Shown here: positions 34,650 through 46,290 of the stretch, in pieces | How positions within the stretch are numbered: position 1 is the stretch's first letter | How the letters are laid out: each line of letters starts with the position of its first letter | NCBI GenBank assembly: GCA_023213395.1 | Contig: CM041465.1 | Span: 154,945,741 to 155,009,740, forward strand | DNA length: 64,000 nt | From: Cycas panzhihuaensis | Lineage: Eukaryota > Cycadophyta | Direction: 5' to 3' | Made by a program: the position numbers and the translations under genes | The notes under the pieces: generated by a model | What the model saw: the letters and a program-made list of their open reading frames with translations, nothing else | Told to the model about the DNA's origin: nothing | Databases searched by the model: none

Positions 34650-35560
34650 TGAACGGAGAATACCAATCTCTCATAAAAAATGGTACATGGGAGCTCATTG
34701 ATCTACCACTTGGCAAAAAGATAGTTTAAAATAAATAGATGCTTAAAAATAAATATAGATCAGATGGCACCCTTGAAAAATATAAGGTGAGGTTAGTAGC
34801 TAAATGATTCACACAAAGGAAAGGTATCAACTACACTAAAGTCTTTAAACTTATAACCAAGTGGCATATAATTAGAACTCTTATGGCCTTAGCTACTCAA
34901 TAGGGCCAGAAAATCCACCTGCTTGATATTAAGATCATATTTCTTAATGGGAATCTTGAAGAAGAAATTTATGTGGCTTAACTAAAAGTATATGAGATTA
35001 AAGGTTAAGAGCATAAGGTTTATAAACTCAGAAAGTCTATATATGGCCTTAAACAAGTCCCTCGTACTTGGTTTGTCAAGTTGTATAAAAGAATGAGGTA
35101 ACTTAGATACAAGGTTTGTGACTACTAAGATATTGATGTAACACTATTCATTAAGCACTAAAAAGATAAAGTTACTTATATTATAATCTTTATGAATGAC
35201 ATGCTAGTAACGAGTAATAATGAACATGCAATAAGCTAGCTAAAAAGCACCTCGGCAAAATGTTTAAATTGCCTAACCTCGATTTGATAAAATATTACTT
35301 GGGAATTAAAGTAATATAAAAGAATAAAAAACATTTACTCTCCTAAGAAAAATACATCTATGATCTTCTAACTAAATTTAAGTTAGAAGATACTCGACCA
35401 ATGACTTTACCTATAGAACCTAATACCAAACTCTCAGTTGATGGTAACACTAGGGTAGCAGATACAACACTCTACAGGAAACTTGTAGGTAGTCTCCTCT
35501 ACATTACTAATACAAGGCTAGATATTGCACACTTTATTAGTATTCATATACAATTCATGA
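34650..35560 (+). pseudogene. Reverse transcriptase of element F
   Basis: Motifs in order are WELIDLPLGKKIV, KYKVRLVAK then a stop then FTQRKGINY, HLLDIKIIFLNGNLEEEIYV and KLRKSIYGLKQVPRTWFVKL. The catalytic box reads FMNDMLVTS, where YVDDML is expected, so one catalytic Asp is lost. At least eight in-frame stops are present. Confidence 0.88.
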
Positions 35561-36110
35561 CAAATCCTAAGTAGAATCACGAATAAGATATAATTTGAGT
35601 GTTAAAATACCTAAAGACAACTAGCAAATCTCGTTTGTTGTATAAACCTAATAATGAATTTAAGCTTTTTGCATACATAGCCTTAGACTTTGTAGGAGAT
35701 AATAATACAAGAAAATTTATGTTTGGGTATGTAACATTTATTGGAATAACACCAATATCATAGAGATCCATATGACAAAAGATAGTTACTAATTCAACTA
35801 CTAAAGTTGAATACATTACTACTTTTGAGACCAATAAGGAGGTGATATGACTTAGAAAATTATTAAAAAAATTGAATATCACCTAAACAAGTCCTACTAG
35901 CCTTTATGTAGATAATCAATCAACAATCCATATGATGAAAAATCCTATATTTCATGATCGTACTAAACACATAAGTATGCAAATTCATAGGATTAGAGAA
36001 CTAGTTTATGATAGTACAATTTAACTGGAATACTACCCCACAGTAGATCAAGTGGCTAATATCTTCACCAAACAGTGGCAAAGGGTGAAATTTGAATAGT
36101 TCTAAAGGTA
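35561..36110 (+). pseudogene. RNase H of element F
   Basis: A degraded SWRSKKQ-like block with stops at the Trp positions stands near 35,760. It is followed by VTNSTTKVEYITTFETNKEV (catalytic Glu context), then SLYVDNQSTIHMMKNPIFHD and RTKHISMQIHRIRELVYD, and VANIFTKQ at the end. These are the standard copia RNase H blocks. Confidence 0.85.
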
Positions 36111-36566
36111 GCTTAGCATTAGGGCCTCCATATTTGACTAATCAAAGAAGATTGCAACATAATTATCATACTTTATTCTATTCATGAAAATCCCTTGTAG
36201 GCACAAAAGAATAAGAGTAAGTCTCTACTCTATCATATTTGTGAAAATTCCATATGGGTATGGAAAGATAAAGGTTGTACTAGTTTTAGAAAATTAGAAC
36301 TTATGAAAACTCGAAAGGGCATAGGGGATGATGAAATGGTACATAGAGACTTAATAAATCAAGCTACACATTTAAGTTACTTGGATATCATGATGCATCA
36401 AGAGCCACCTTAGCCATTTTGATTTATAAAAGATCTTAGAAAAATTGTGAGTTTTTATTTTCCATGAGGGTTTTCCCATAAAAGTATCATTTAGAATTTT
36501 AGTGTAATAATGAGACTTAAATGAAGACCTTATAGAATAATGTTTTTCAAAATGACCTTCCACCAT

Positions 36567-36578
36567 TAAGGGGGAGAT
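36567..36578 (+). promoter_or_regulatory. Polypurine tract of element F
   Basis: AAGGGGGAGAT lies immediately before the TGAAAG start of the 3' LTR, the expected plus-strand primer site. Confidence 0.8.
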
Positions 36579-36891
36579 TGAAAGAGGTTAATGTATCCAA
36601 GTCATTTGTGTAGATTAAGTAAGTAACCTTAGGATATATTGTTAGCATTAATCTCTTAGTGAAATGTGCTTTATGTATGTTTGGATGTAATTTTAGGTTC
36701 ATGTCATTAAGTGGACAAATCCTAACCCTAATGCTCACCCTTAATAATAAAAGATGAAATTTCAAGGAGGGAGTCTTTATTCATTTTCACCTCTAAGCTT
36801 TGCTCTCATATCTTATTTTTACCTCTTCTTCATTCTCCATTGCCATTATGTGTATTTGAGTGATTTATTCCCTAGATCCATCCTTCCTTCA
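36579..36891 (+). repeat. 3' LTR of element F
   Basis: The 313-bp copy of 29,351-29,662 ends CCTTCCTTCA, followed by AGTTA, the near match to AATTA before the 5' LTR. Confidence 0.93.
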
Positions 36892-36936
36892 AGTTATATG
36901 GCCTAGGGTAGTCTATACTCTATTCTTTAGTCCAAG

Positions 36937-37880
36937 ATGGCCTCATCTATCTTAGCCCTATCTGATGGTGATAAGTTCACTAATATAAACTACCATATTT
37001 GGAAAATAAAAATAGAGACATTCTTAAGAGTAAAAGATACTTAGAGAATTACAATAGGAGCTGAAGTCAAACCTAAGAATACTAGGACATATTTAACCAA
37101 TTGAGAAGAATAGGATAGTATAAGGCTTATAATATTAAAACTATTAATATTTGATCCCCTGCTCATATATGTTAAAACTTTATACCCCACTACAAGCATT
37201 TGGAAATATTTAGAGAACTTGTATGGATAAAAAAGTATGTCCAAAATAATAGCCTTAAAAGAAGAACTATTCAAACTCCACATGAAGGACTCTGAAACCA
37301 TCACTGATTTCTTGCATAAAGTGATCTCACTAAGAAATGATCTCTCTAGTATGGGTGCTTTAGTTATAGATTAGGAGTTAGTATAACTAGTGGTCAACAA
37401 ATTACCTAAATCATTTGATATGATAATAAACACCATCACCAATACTGATTAGATAACAATGATAACATTGGATACTCTAGCAGGATTGCTGTTAAGACGA
37501 GAGTAAAGGAACATAAGATATGAGGATATAAGAGAATTTAAGGATGCATTTATCTCTAGACTAAACTTATGATCTAGAGGCCAAAGTAAAGGAAAAGGGA
37601 GAACTCTTGAAGTTTGTGCTCCATCACAAGGCCATTGATAAGATGTAAGAGGATGAGGATGTAGTACTATTCCAATAATTTATTATAACTATGGTAATAT
37701 TGGTTATTTTACAAGTTCATGTAGGTCTTTTGATGTGTGCTATCATTGTGGCTAATCAAGACATTTCCCTTACTAATGCCCACTCAAGAGAGCATACATT
37801 TAGAGAGAGAAGCATCCAATGGGGAACTATAACAAAGAATAAGATGTTGATGATGATGATAAGGAAGAGGAAATAACTTT
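36937..37880 (+). pseudogene. Gag of element E
   Basis: ATG at 36,937 opens MASSILALSDGDKFTNINYH then IWKIKIETFLRVKD, the usual start of copia gag. SIWKYLENLYG, MKDSETITDFLHKVISLRND and LPKSFDMIINTITN follow in the UBN2-like core. The zinc knuckle near 37,735 reads CYHCG, then a stop where Gln or Arg is expected, then SRHFPY and a stop, so it is broken. Many stops are TAG or TAA. Confidence 0.85.
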
Positions 37881-37899
37881 CATTATCACACTTGTATCA

Positions 37900-39020
37900 A
37901 GTCTCCAGGATAAGGACATGTGGTACATCGACTCAAGAGCATTACGCCATATGACCATCTAAGAAGAATGATTTGAAACCTTATAACCATACTCTTCAGA
38001 TAAATTAGTGGAATTAGGGGACAAATATCCCCTTGAAATAAAAGAAGTAGGAACCATAACTGTCAAAATGTAGGGCAGGGTTGAAAAAATTAGAAATATA
38101 CTCATAGTCCTTAGTTTGAAAATGAACCTATTATCTGTCTCCCAACTTAGAAAAAAGAGGTTACATACTATTTTTGATAAAAAAAGATTTTATTATATTC
38201 TTTATATAAAAAATAATTGCCATGTAATTATAAAAGAGGCTAAAAGTAATGACCTGTATAGGCTACTTTCACATCCTATTTTACTTTATGTAAAAGCATG
38301 TACTGCAGTGAGTCATAGTAATAAAATATGGCATTGGAAGTATGGTCATCTTCCCATATATAAACTAAAGAATATGGAAAATGAGGGTTTAGTAAAAGGT
38401 TTACCCTCAATCACATCTAATAATTTTGTATATAAAAGTTACCAATCAGGTAAACAACATAGGCTACCCTTCCAAGAAAGCAGGCGGCGAACCCATAAAA
38501 AATTAGAATTAATTCATACTGACTTATGTTGCCTATTTACTCTACATTCCGTCAATGCATATAGATACTTTCTCACATTCATAGAAAAATCTGGGTCTAC
38601 TTCTTGCATAATAAATTAGAAGTCTATGATGTATTTAAAGAATTTAACGTTTAAACAAAGTTAGAGATAGAGGCAAGAATCAAGTTCATAAGATCTGATG
38701 GTAGAGGCAAGTATATCTCCAAATATTTTTTGGAATACTGTAAGTCCAATGGAATATAGAGGTAATTTATAACACCCTATACACCCCAATCTAATGGATC
38801 TACAGAAAGGAAAAAGAGTCATTATAGAAATGGCCTATAGTATCAAAAATATACTAGGCCTGAGTAGTAAATGTAGCTTGCTACTTACTGAATAAGAGCC
38901 CAACCAAGGCAATAGACCATCTTACTCCTAAGGAAGCATGATAGGAAGAAAGCTAGATGTAAGTCATCTGAAAGTATTCGATGGTCAAGCATTTGTTCAC
39001 ATACCAGATAAAAAAAGAAT
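37900..39020 (+). pseudogene. Protease and integrase of element E
   Basis: WYIDSRALRHMT near 37,922 is the copia protease site with DSGA changed to DSRA. The frame 38,116-38,619 reads MNLLSVSQLRKK, then KIWHWKYGHLPIYKLKNMEN (pre-integrase), then HKKLELIHTDLCC, which carries the first integrase Asp, and AYRYFLTFIEKSGSTS. A degraded second half follows with FITPYTPQSNGSTERKK-like sequence near 38,775 over a frameshift. It is non-functional. Confidence 0.85.
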
Positions 39021-39529
39021 AAAGCCTTATTCAAAAAGCTTAGAATTCATTATGGTTGGCTACTAAAAAAACTCCAAAGTCTACAAATATATAGATTTAA
39101 AGACAAACAAAATATACATGAGTTGAGATGTTATCTTTAACAAAGAAGATACATAAGAGGATACAAACCAGATCCAAGCCATAGAATGAACACCTTAGGT
39201 ATCTTCTCTAGTCACTTTTATAGAAGAAGACTCTAGCATAACTTCACAGGATATCTCAGAAGAAACCATCCTAAGCCTCTCACAATGATTCCACTCCAGA
39301 AGATGAAGAATCTAAAGAATCAAGGACAGATGAAACTAAAAAGGAAAAGAGGGTCCCCAAATAGTACCTCAAGAACATTGAAGAGGGAAAAGGGGAGATA
39401 CTTCCTCATAGAACAAGGAGTCAAAAACATAGAGCCTTGATTAGTTAAGTGGAGCCACAATTATATATTGAAGTAAAGGAGCACATTAAATGAAGGAAAA
39501 CCATGGATGTTGAACTAGAATCCATAATC

Positions 39530-40330
39530 AAAAGCTAGACCTAAAAACTAGTTAAACTGCCTCCCAATAAGCCTATTGTAAATTGTAAATGGATCTATAA
39601 AATCAAGGAAGGAGCCAATAGGAAGATAGAAAAATGTAAAGCTAGGCTAGTTGCAAAAGGCTATATAGAAACAATAAGAGTGAATCATGAAGACACTTTC
39701 TCACCTATGGTTAAGTTAAATATAGTGAGAATAGTAATAGCTTTTACAACATAAAAGAATTAGAAGATATACCAACTAGACATTAAAAGTACCTTTTTAA
39801 ATGGTGAAATAGAAGAAGAAATCTACATGTCATAACCTAATGGTTATATTAAATAGGGATAAGAGCACCTGGTTTGTAAATTAAAAAAGGCACTATATGG
39901 TCTGAAACAGGCCCCTCGTGCCTAGTATACGAAATTGGATAACCATCCTTATAAGAATGGTTTTCACCGGAGTAGTTCAGACTCAAGTCTATATGTAAAA
40001 AATAGAAATGGTGCAATCACGATAATAGTGGTATATGTTGATGATATGACTTCTCAATTAATATTTAGGCATCCAAGTTGATCAATAGAGTAGCTCAATC
40101 ACTTTATTCCAAAGCAAATACATTAAAGATTTGCTAGCTAAGTTTCAGATGGACAAATATAATCCATGTCCCACTCCCATGGAAGTAAATTGCAACTTGA
40201 TCCTAGATGAAAAAGAATCTTATGTGGATGCCACTCTGTACAGACAACTTATTGATAGTCTCTTCTATATCATAGTAACCAAACCTGATATTTCATATGG
40301 TGTAGGTCTAATATCAACATACATACATGA
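39530..40330 (+). pseudogene. Reverse transcriptase of element E
   Basis: PIVNCKWIYKIKEGANRKIE (near 39,570), CKARLVAKGYIETIRVNHED, then a stop-bearing YQLDIKSTFLNGEIEEEIYM block, KLKKALYGLKQAPRA and IIVVYVDDM near 40,025. The YVDD box is intact, but flanking stops and a deletion after it (40,050-40,130) disable the gene. YRQLIDSLFYIIVTKPDISY marks the C-terminal end. Confidence 0.88.
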
Positions 40331-40766
40331 GCCTAGAACAAAACACTAAAATACTGGAAAGAATATTTTGAGATATCTAAAAGGAATAATCAAACTAAAA
40401 TTGATGTTTTCAAAAGGAAAATCTCATCAACTAAGAGGTTTTTGTGATTTAAATTAGGCAGGTGATAAGGAACAAAGGAAATCAACCAATGGGCATTGTT
40501 TCTTTCTAGGCTCAGCACCAATCTCCTAGAGTAGCAAAAAATAAGTAATTGTAACATTATCATCTACAAAGGTAGAACACAAATCAACAGTCAGTGTAAT
40601 TGTTAAAGTAATATGGCTAAGACAACTTCTAAATGACTTGAAAGAACCTTAGAAAGGAGCAACTACACTCCATTGTGATAATCAAAGTGCTATAAAACTT
40701 ACCAAAAATTAAGCACTTCATACTAGGACCAAGCACATTGAAGTACATCATCATTTTATTTGAGAA
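40331..40766 (+). pseudogene. RNase H of element E, first part
   Basis: KVEHKSTVSVIVKVIWLRQL and TTLHCDNQSAIKLTKN with RTKHIEVHHHFI are the copia RNase H blocks. The gene is cut at 40,766 by element G and resumes at 46,725 with KEIDLVYCPIRDQVVDILTK. The 5-bp GAGAA occurs on both sides of G. Confidence 0.9.
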
Positions 40767-41201
40767 TGTAGGAAAAATATAGCAGGAGAATAGGGTAGAA
40801 CATGTAATAGAATCACATAGATCAATATTGCAACAATACATCAATGTATCATAATCACAATAGCATAAGCCATGAAAGTATTATTGTTCAATCCATTATA
40901 GCAGAAAAGAGTAATACAAATTTCCAATAAGGAGGCGATGTCTAAAGACACCAAGGTTACACACCCCTTAATATTTATAATTTGGGGGAGGAGGGAAACT
41001 CCTCAACCCCTGAATTCAAAATAATAATAAAATAATGTTCACTTAACTCAAATGAAACTAACTCAACTTAACATAAATCAAAGTTAAACTTACCTTAATG
41101 TACCTTGATATGTTGAGCATTATATATCTAAATTGAGGTTGATAATGTGCATAATCCTGGTTAGAAAGGTGGGAGTGGAGTGATAACGATTAACTCCAAC
41201 A
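40767..41201 (-). repeat. 3' LTR of element G
   Basis: The 435-bp repeat begins TGTTGGAGTTAATC and ends CTACA on the minus strand. It contains TATAAATAT (minus, near 40,974) as a likely promoter TATA. It matches 46,291-46,724 with scattered transitions. Confidence 0.92.
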
Positions 41202-41213
41202 TTCTCCCCCTTA
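41202..41213 (-). promoter_or_regulatory. Polypurine tract of element G
   Basis: The minus strand reads TAAGGGGGAGAA directly before the TGTTGG start of the 3' LTR, matching the tract of element F (TAAGGGGGAGAT). Confidence 0.8.
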
Positions 41214-41954
41214 ATGTCATCACGAACACTTGTACCTTTTCCTTGAACTTATGGAACTTATACTTGAAAAAAACTTTAAAATTATGATCTTCATTAACAT
41301 ACTTCAACCTTATTATAAAATATATCTCTTTACCAAGGTATGATGCAAAGAAACTATAAGTAGATAATGCTTGATTCAAGTATGTATGTATAGATGCAAC
41401 TTTGACTTTGTTAACTGGAACATTGAGAAAATTTTGAATTTGAATTTTATCTTTTGTAATCTGTATGTTGTCAACAACTGTCATATCATAAGATTCCTTT
41501 TTTGTCATATCAGATTTATTCTCCATCATGTCATAGGATTCATTTTCATTCTCCCCCTCAAATGGAGGATCAAATCCTTATGTAGCAAGTTGGTCTTGCA
41601 TTTGATCTGAATCTTCATTAGTTTGCCATCATGATCCACTTGTTCTATCACCTGTCTCACATGCTCATCAAAAATATCATCAAATACATAGAAGGTATCT
41701 CCCCCATAAGTAGAAATCAATATATTCCAAACTGATTTAGAAGTTGTTAATTTAGAAACCTTTGAAAAAGCATCATCATTCATAGTGCAAAATAATAAAC
41801 CTAACACTTTATTATCATTTCTAAAATTTTCTTTAATATTAAGGTCACATTCATGTTGTAAATACTTCAAAAGATCATGTTCAATAAAGTAAGTTTGCAT
41901 GGTGTCATACCATAGTGAAAAGTTATGGCCATCGAAAATGGGAAATTGCTTCAT
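41214..41954 (-). pseudogene. Copia-like gag fragment of element G
   Basis: From ATG at 41,954 the minus strand reads MKQFPIFDGHNFSLWYDTMQ, then FCTMNDDAFSKVSKLTTSKS and VWNILISTYGGD, which is the N-terminal half of a copia-type gag (DUF4219/UBN2-like). After about residue 90 the similarity ends, and a Lys/Asp-rich stretch runs to a stop at 41,526. An overlapping frame (41,529 to the LTR) has no recognised domain. Its place next to the 3' LTR rather than next to the PBS is unusual and fits insertion of captured DNA upstream. Confidence 0.7.
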
Positions 41955-43550
41955 TTGAATAAAAACTTTAGTACATATAATGTATACTTTTACTAAATCA
42001 AGAAGGTCAATAAATACAATGAATATATATGATTTTAAACAAAGCTTTTGGAGTATATATAATTCCTTTTAAAAATAAATGAACTAAATACAATAAGAAA
42101 ATAATGAATATAGAAGCAACTTTGAAATCATATATCAATATTCTTTTAACGATACAAATCTAAAATAAGACCTTAACCTTTAGATTTTCTTCAAATAAAT
42201 AAATGTAAATTCTGAATGCAATAAATCATTAGCCTTGATAATAATGTATAATGCTGAAAAAAACTGAAATATATGTATATTTTACTTAGAAAGATAAGGA
42301 GTATGAAGAAACTTTTTAAAAGAAGGATTAGAGGACAATGTTAAGTTTGACAGCTTCATAAATATACTAAATGATATCAGAATAATATAAAAATTTATGA
42401 GTATGAATATAAATAAAATATAAATCTAATGGAATATACCATTTTGAAAACGGGTTCCTATAGGTCAAGTTTTGATGATCCAAAGGAAACAGGCCTTGTT
42501 TTGAGGCCTAACAGGAGCTGGGGTTCAAAATTGTATAAAAATGCTAATAAAACTTTATAAAATGCTGAGAAATGATTAAATATTGTTTAGAAGACTTCTC
42601 AATATACTTTCAGCTAAAATGTTTGAGATATATATATATATATATATATATGTGTGTAAATAATGGCAGGTTTAAAGCAATAAAGTTCCTCTACTTTGAG
42701 CGATTTAAAAATCAGTAAAAATACGTTAAAATGTATAAAAACTATGTCAAATCAAAGAGAATTGAGTCAGATTCCCAACAAAACTAACAAAACTAAATTT
42801 GGATGTCAAACAGAAAAGTTAGAGTAGAAATAGTAACAGGTACCTTTATGGTAAAATGTTAAGAAAAATGTTGAAAACCACTAAAATGCCACTTTCGGCG
42901 ATTAAAATAGTGGTCAAAATGAATTCAAAAAAATAAAATAAAAGGTGGGTAATGAATTTTGTTGAATGTAAATTACTTTAGAATAAATCATGGTAAAAAA
43001 TAGTTTCTCGGTAATAAAATACAATCAGTTCAAAAAATGATTTTATAAAAAGTTGAAAAAAAGGCTGATTGACTTTAAATCAACTGAAACGGGGTCAAAT
43101 CAGTACCAAATTGGTCATATAACCAATCTAAATTAATCTACAGAAAATTTTTGATCCAATGAAAGTGGTTTCGTCTAAAACCGATACTTCAGTGAGAAGT
43201 TATGGCAAACAAAAAAATGTCAATAACCTTATAAAAAATAAAAAAATAAAAATAAAAAATTTTATAAAAAATAAAGTAGCCCCTTTTGAGATGAGATAAG
43301 GGTCACGTGGTAATGTTCGTATGACCAGAGGCTAGAGGAAACGGGCTAGGGTTTAAAACCATGGATTTATATTAAATACAATTAAATTTTATTTATTTTT
43401 CTTTTAACTTTATAAAACAAAACGAAACGTTCGTCAGTCGTAATTACAGATGCACGAAAATAAAGTCTAGCGCAATAGCCGTAATTACAGATGTACGAAG
43501 GCGCAATCTATATATATAATAAAATGTTAGTATAATGAAAACAATAAAAG
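41955..43550. other. Internal AT-rich DNA of element G, no gene recognised
   Basis: This is long AT-rich sequence with a TA microsatellite at 42,631-42,650 and no protein motif on either strand. Near 43,340 the minus strand contains AAACCCTAGCCC, typical of plant 5' UTRs or introns, so more captured non-coding sequence is possible. A 17-base repeat GTAATTACAGATG occurs twice near 43,440 and 43,481. Confidence 0.4.
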
Positions 43551-43620
43551 AATGAAGTGCCTGGCTACGCGCCATCGCGCTTATCTGCAATCTTAGCTGG
43601 AGTCCTCGGCGGACGGCTCC

Positions 43621-43907
43621 TATAATCATGATATTGAGTACAAGCTGATGCCTTGTCTAGACCTTAGCAAAACGCTAGATAGAACAAACTATATTCCCAT
43701 GGAGTTATGTGAAATCCTTGAAGGGTAGAGATACCCACGAGATGATTTATCAGGTTTGCAGACTAGAAATTTTCAGAGGATGGCCTGTCCGCGCGTTCAG
43801 GACAGAATGCGACCCATCGATGACATAATGAACAGAGAAGATGGGCCTAGAGAGGGGTCGTACACTCCACAATTCAAAATTGTGGTGGATGCCCTATTTC
43901 GTACCTA
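43621..43907 (+). pseudogene. AGO: Captured ARGONAUTE (AGO2-like) PAZ fragment
   Basis: The plus-strand frame from 43,621 reads HDIEYKLMPCLDLSKTL, then NYIPMELCEILEG, a TAG stop at 43,726, then RYPRDDLSGLQ and MACPRVQDRMRPIDDIMN, EDGP and TPQFKIVVDA. The order PCLDLSK, P-M-E-x-C, EGQRYP, RPQDR, I-x-x-M, xDGP is that of the C-terminal PAZ region of plant ARGONAUTE proteins, closest in my reading to the AGO2/AGO3 clade. The stop stands exactly where Gln of EGQRYP belongs (CAG to TAG). The PAZ domain binds the 3' end of small RNAs. Only about 95 codons are present; the fragment is antisense to element G. Confidence 0.75.
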
Positions 43908-44030
43908 GGCAATTGACTCCAAGGGAGATGAGAGATGCAGAGAAAACCCTAAAAGGATTAAACACAAGATAAAGCAAATGGGGACATCAAAACCTCAAAC
44001 TGAGGAAGATATACAAGCAAGGTAGAGGTA

Positions 44031-44446
44031 ATGAAATTTGCAAGAAAAATGAAAAACAGACCTGGTCGGAACCAAGATTTAGGTGGAAGAGTGGAGCAAT
44101 CAGAAGGTTTCAAGCCTGATAGTTTTGATCGTGTTCTTCTAGATGCCCCTTACTCAACTTTGGGATTAAGACCACGACTCTTTACTAGAGAGGAAACTTT
44201 GCAATCCTTAAGAAATCATTGAAGGTATCAAAGGAGGATGTTTGACCACGCTGTTCAACTTGTTCGTTCTGGTGGAATAATTATTTACTCTACATAGTGG
44301 ATATCCAAAAATCTGGCACAAGAGATGGGCTTAACATGTGTGCATGCATATAAGCTTGATGCCTTGAAGGCAGTCAAGAAGGTTAATTCTTCTGATGCAG
44401 AATGCCCTGAAAGGATTAAAGGTAAAAGTCATCCACAGCCGCACTA
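44031..44446 (+). pseudogene. NSUN6: Captured NSUN6-like RNA cytosine-5 methyltransferase fragment, blocks in swapped order
   Basis: The plus-strand frame reads PDSFDRVLLDAPYSTLGLRP, then RNH, a stop, RYQRRMFDHAVQLVRSGGII and IYST. This is the catalytic region of NSUN6-type m5C methyltransferases, where DAPCS carries a catalytic Cys, here Tyr. A TAG at 44,295 follows, and in the same frame SKNLAQEMGLTCVHAYKLDA and LKAVKKVNSS. In the family that second block belongs before the DAPCS block, so the order is reversed. The junction falls right after YST, where YSTCT would continue. The fragment lies antisense to element G and cannot encode an active enzyme. Confidence 0.78.
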
Positions 44447-44449
44447 GGG

Positions 44450-45560
44450 TAATTCAATGAGAAGAAACATCACGATGTGATAATATGGAATGGACGTCCA
44501 TGAGTAAGCAAGAATGGGGCACTTAGGAATTACTTATTTTAAGTCAGCTGCTTTTCCAAGATAGTTTGGAGATTCTTATATTTAGTGGTTTTTTCCTGTA
44601 AAGTGGTTTGGTGTTGGCCTAAATTATTAGTGTTGTTCAGAAAGAATTTGGAATGTGGTTTTGGACTGGCTAAATTATTAGCGTTCTTCAATAAAAAATT
44701 TGTGAGAGTTGCTTTGGACTAGGAAAATAATATGCTTTCGTGATTTGACCAAAAAATGTATTTAGCTTTGAACTGAAGGAAAACGATCTCAAACCATTAA
44801 TCGAAGAATGCAGCTTTAAATAAGGTGATAACGGTTGCACGAAAAATGAACTGTGACAACCTTGTGCATAGAAGCTAGCAATGTATTAGATATCAGAAGA
44901 TCTATCCTATGGCCTAACAAATGCTTGGAAGGTACCTACAGGATGGCGCTCAGATGTGGAGAAGCATGGGGCACTAGCAGTCTATCCTTCTCACTAGGGT
45001 GGTATGCAACTTGGTTGAGGAATGAAGGATATGAAGAGAATAGAGGAAAGAACAACTGTGAGGAAATAGAATGGCTCTCAGGGATGACAATAGAAGAACA
45101 GCTCCACGGTAGACAATGGGAGATAGACAAGCTTCGGTCTATAAAATAGATCTAAAGAAACGCCTTATAGTATAGTCACCAAACAAAAAAAATGGTCGTT
45201 TGAATATATTGACGAAGATATATTAAATAAATAACAAAATATATGTTTGTATTTAGAAAAGAAACGTGAAGAACCTGGTAAACTTATTTGTAATGCTGAA
45301 GAACTTAGTAATACTAGCTTCAAAGCATAACAACGTCTTGCACAATGGATGAAACTCCAAATCATTTTCTCCAATAAACAGGTGTACTTGCCAGGATCTT
45401 AATCAGCAGTCATATGCAGATGTTTTACCAGATATATGAGAAGCTAAATTAGTATGAGCAAAAGTATCAACTTTAACCTTGCTCTGAAGGCACCCAAGTG
45501 TAGTAGATTTGTAGCTGAAAAATAATTTTCAAAAGCTTCTAGTAGACAGATCTGTAATGT
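44450..45560. other. Element G internal DNA after the NSUN6-like fragment
   Basis: The stretch 44,470-44,800 looks like a 3' UTR with two diverged copies of a TAAATTATTAG(T/C)GTT block (44,620 and 44,670). A plus-strand frame at 44,853-45,149 (98 codons, MALRCGEAWGTSSLSFSLGW) has no family I recognise and may be chance or another captured piece. The rest is AT-rich. Confidence 0.35.
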
Positions 45561-45609
45561 ATTCTTCTCCAAAAAAAAAACTGAATATACTCCAGAGATT
45601 GTAGATCTG

Positions 45610-46240
45610 TATAAAACTTAAAAATATAGTAAAAAAATATGATGAAAAATATAGTTCTATAATAAAATACAATAGATCTGAACTAGATGTAGTAGAAAAT
45701 GCTAAAAAACTTGATAAAATAAGTAGATCTTAAGCTAAATAATGTAGATCTGATGTGAGTATAGTAGACCTATAGCCAAATATTATATATCTAAATGAAT
45801 ATACCAGAAAAATGGTCAAATAACTACTGAAATAAGCAGATCTGCAGACTATGTAGCAGATCTAAAGTGAAATGTAGTAGATCCAAAAAAAAAAAAACTC
45901 AAGTATGAGAAAAAACTTGAATATATATAACTTACTGCTAAAAATAATGATGAAATATAAGATAAAATATATAGAACTGAAGAAATATAGCTCAAATCTA
46001 AGAAGAAACTTGAGCAAATATGGCTTGCTATCGAAATCCTACGTAGATCTACATAAATCTGAAAATAGATCTGAGAAATATTTGTTAAACTAGAAATATA
46101 GCTCAATAATAATCAAAATGTGTTGAAATAATATATAAAACTTATTAAAAATGTTTCAGAAAATAAATATAGCTAATATTTCTTGCTTGTAAGAAAATCT
46201 GCCATAGAATGCCAGTAAATCCTATTGCTCTTCTTAAAAA
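45610..46240 (-). repeat. AGATCT-rich degenerate repeats in the leader of element G
   Basis: The six-base AGATCT and close variants recur in this stretch, often as GTAGATCT or GCAGATCT, among AT-rich spacer with irregular 20-60 base spacing. A comparable AGATCTT-bearing leader follows the related LTR at 57,421-57,640. They lie just downstream of the PBS in both cases. Confidence 0.55.
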
Positions 46241-46276
46241 AACTTCACCAATGGAGATGCAATAGCCCAAAATCTC

Positions 46277-46288
46277 GCTCTGATACTA
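46277..46288 (-). promoter_or_regulatory. Primer binding site of element G
   Basis: The minus strand reads TAGTATCAGAGC, one base from the copia site TGGTATCAGAGC, two bases inside the 5' LTR. Confidence 0.85.
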
Positions 46289-46290
46289 AA

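Larger units (their letters stand above)
29351..36891 (+). mobile_element. Element F: Ty1/copia retrotransposon inserted in E
   Basis: Paired LTRs (29,351-29,662 and 36,579-36,891) begin TGAAGGAGG/TGAAAGAGG and end in CA. The flanks are AATTA and AGTTA, a target duplication with one change. The PBS is perfect, and a purine tract TAAGGGGGAGAT precedes the 3' LTR. Gag, protease, integrase, RT and RNase H follow in copia order, all with stops. A solo LTR of the same family is at 57,693-57,992. Confidence 0.93.

Noticed and set aside
44853-45149. 98-codon frame inside element G
   Set aside because: No family recognised and no second copy; kept only as a possible captured piece, not called a gene.
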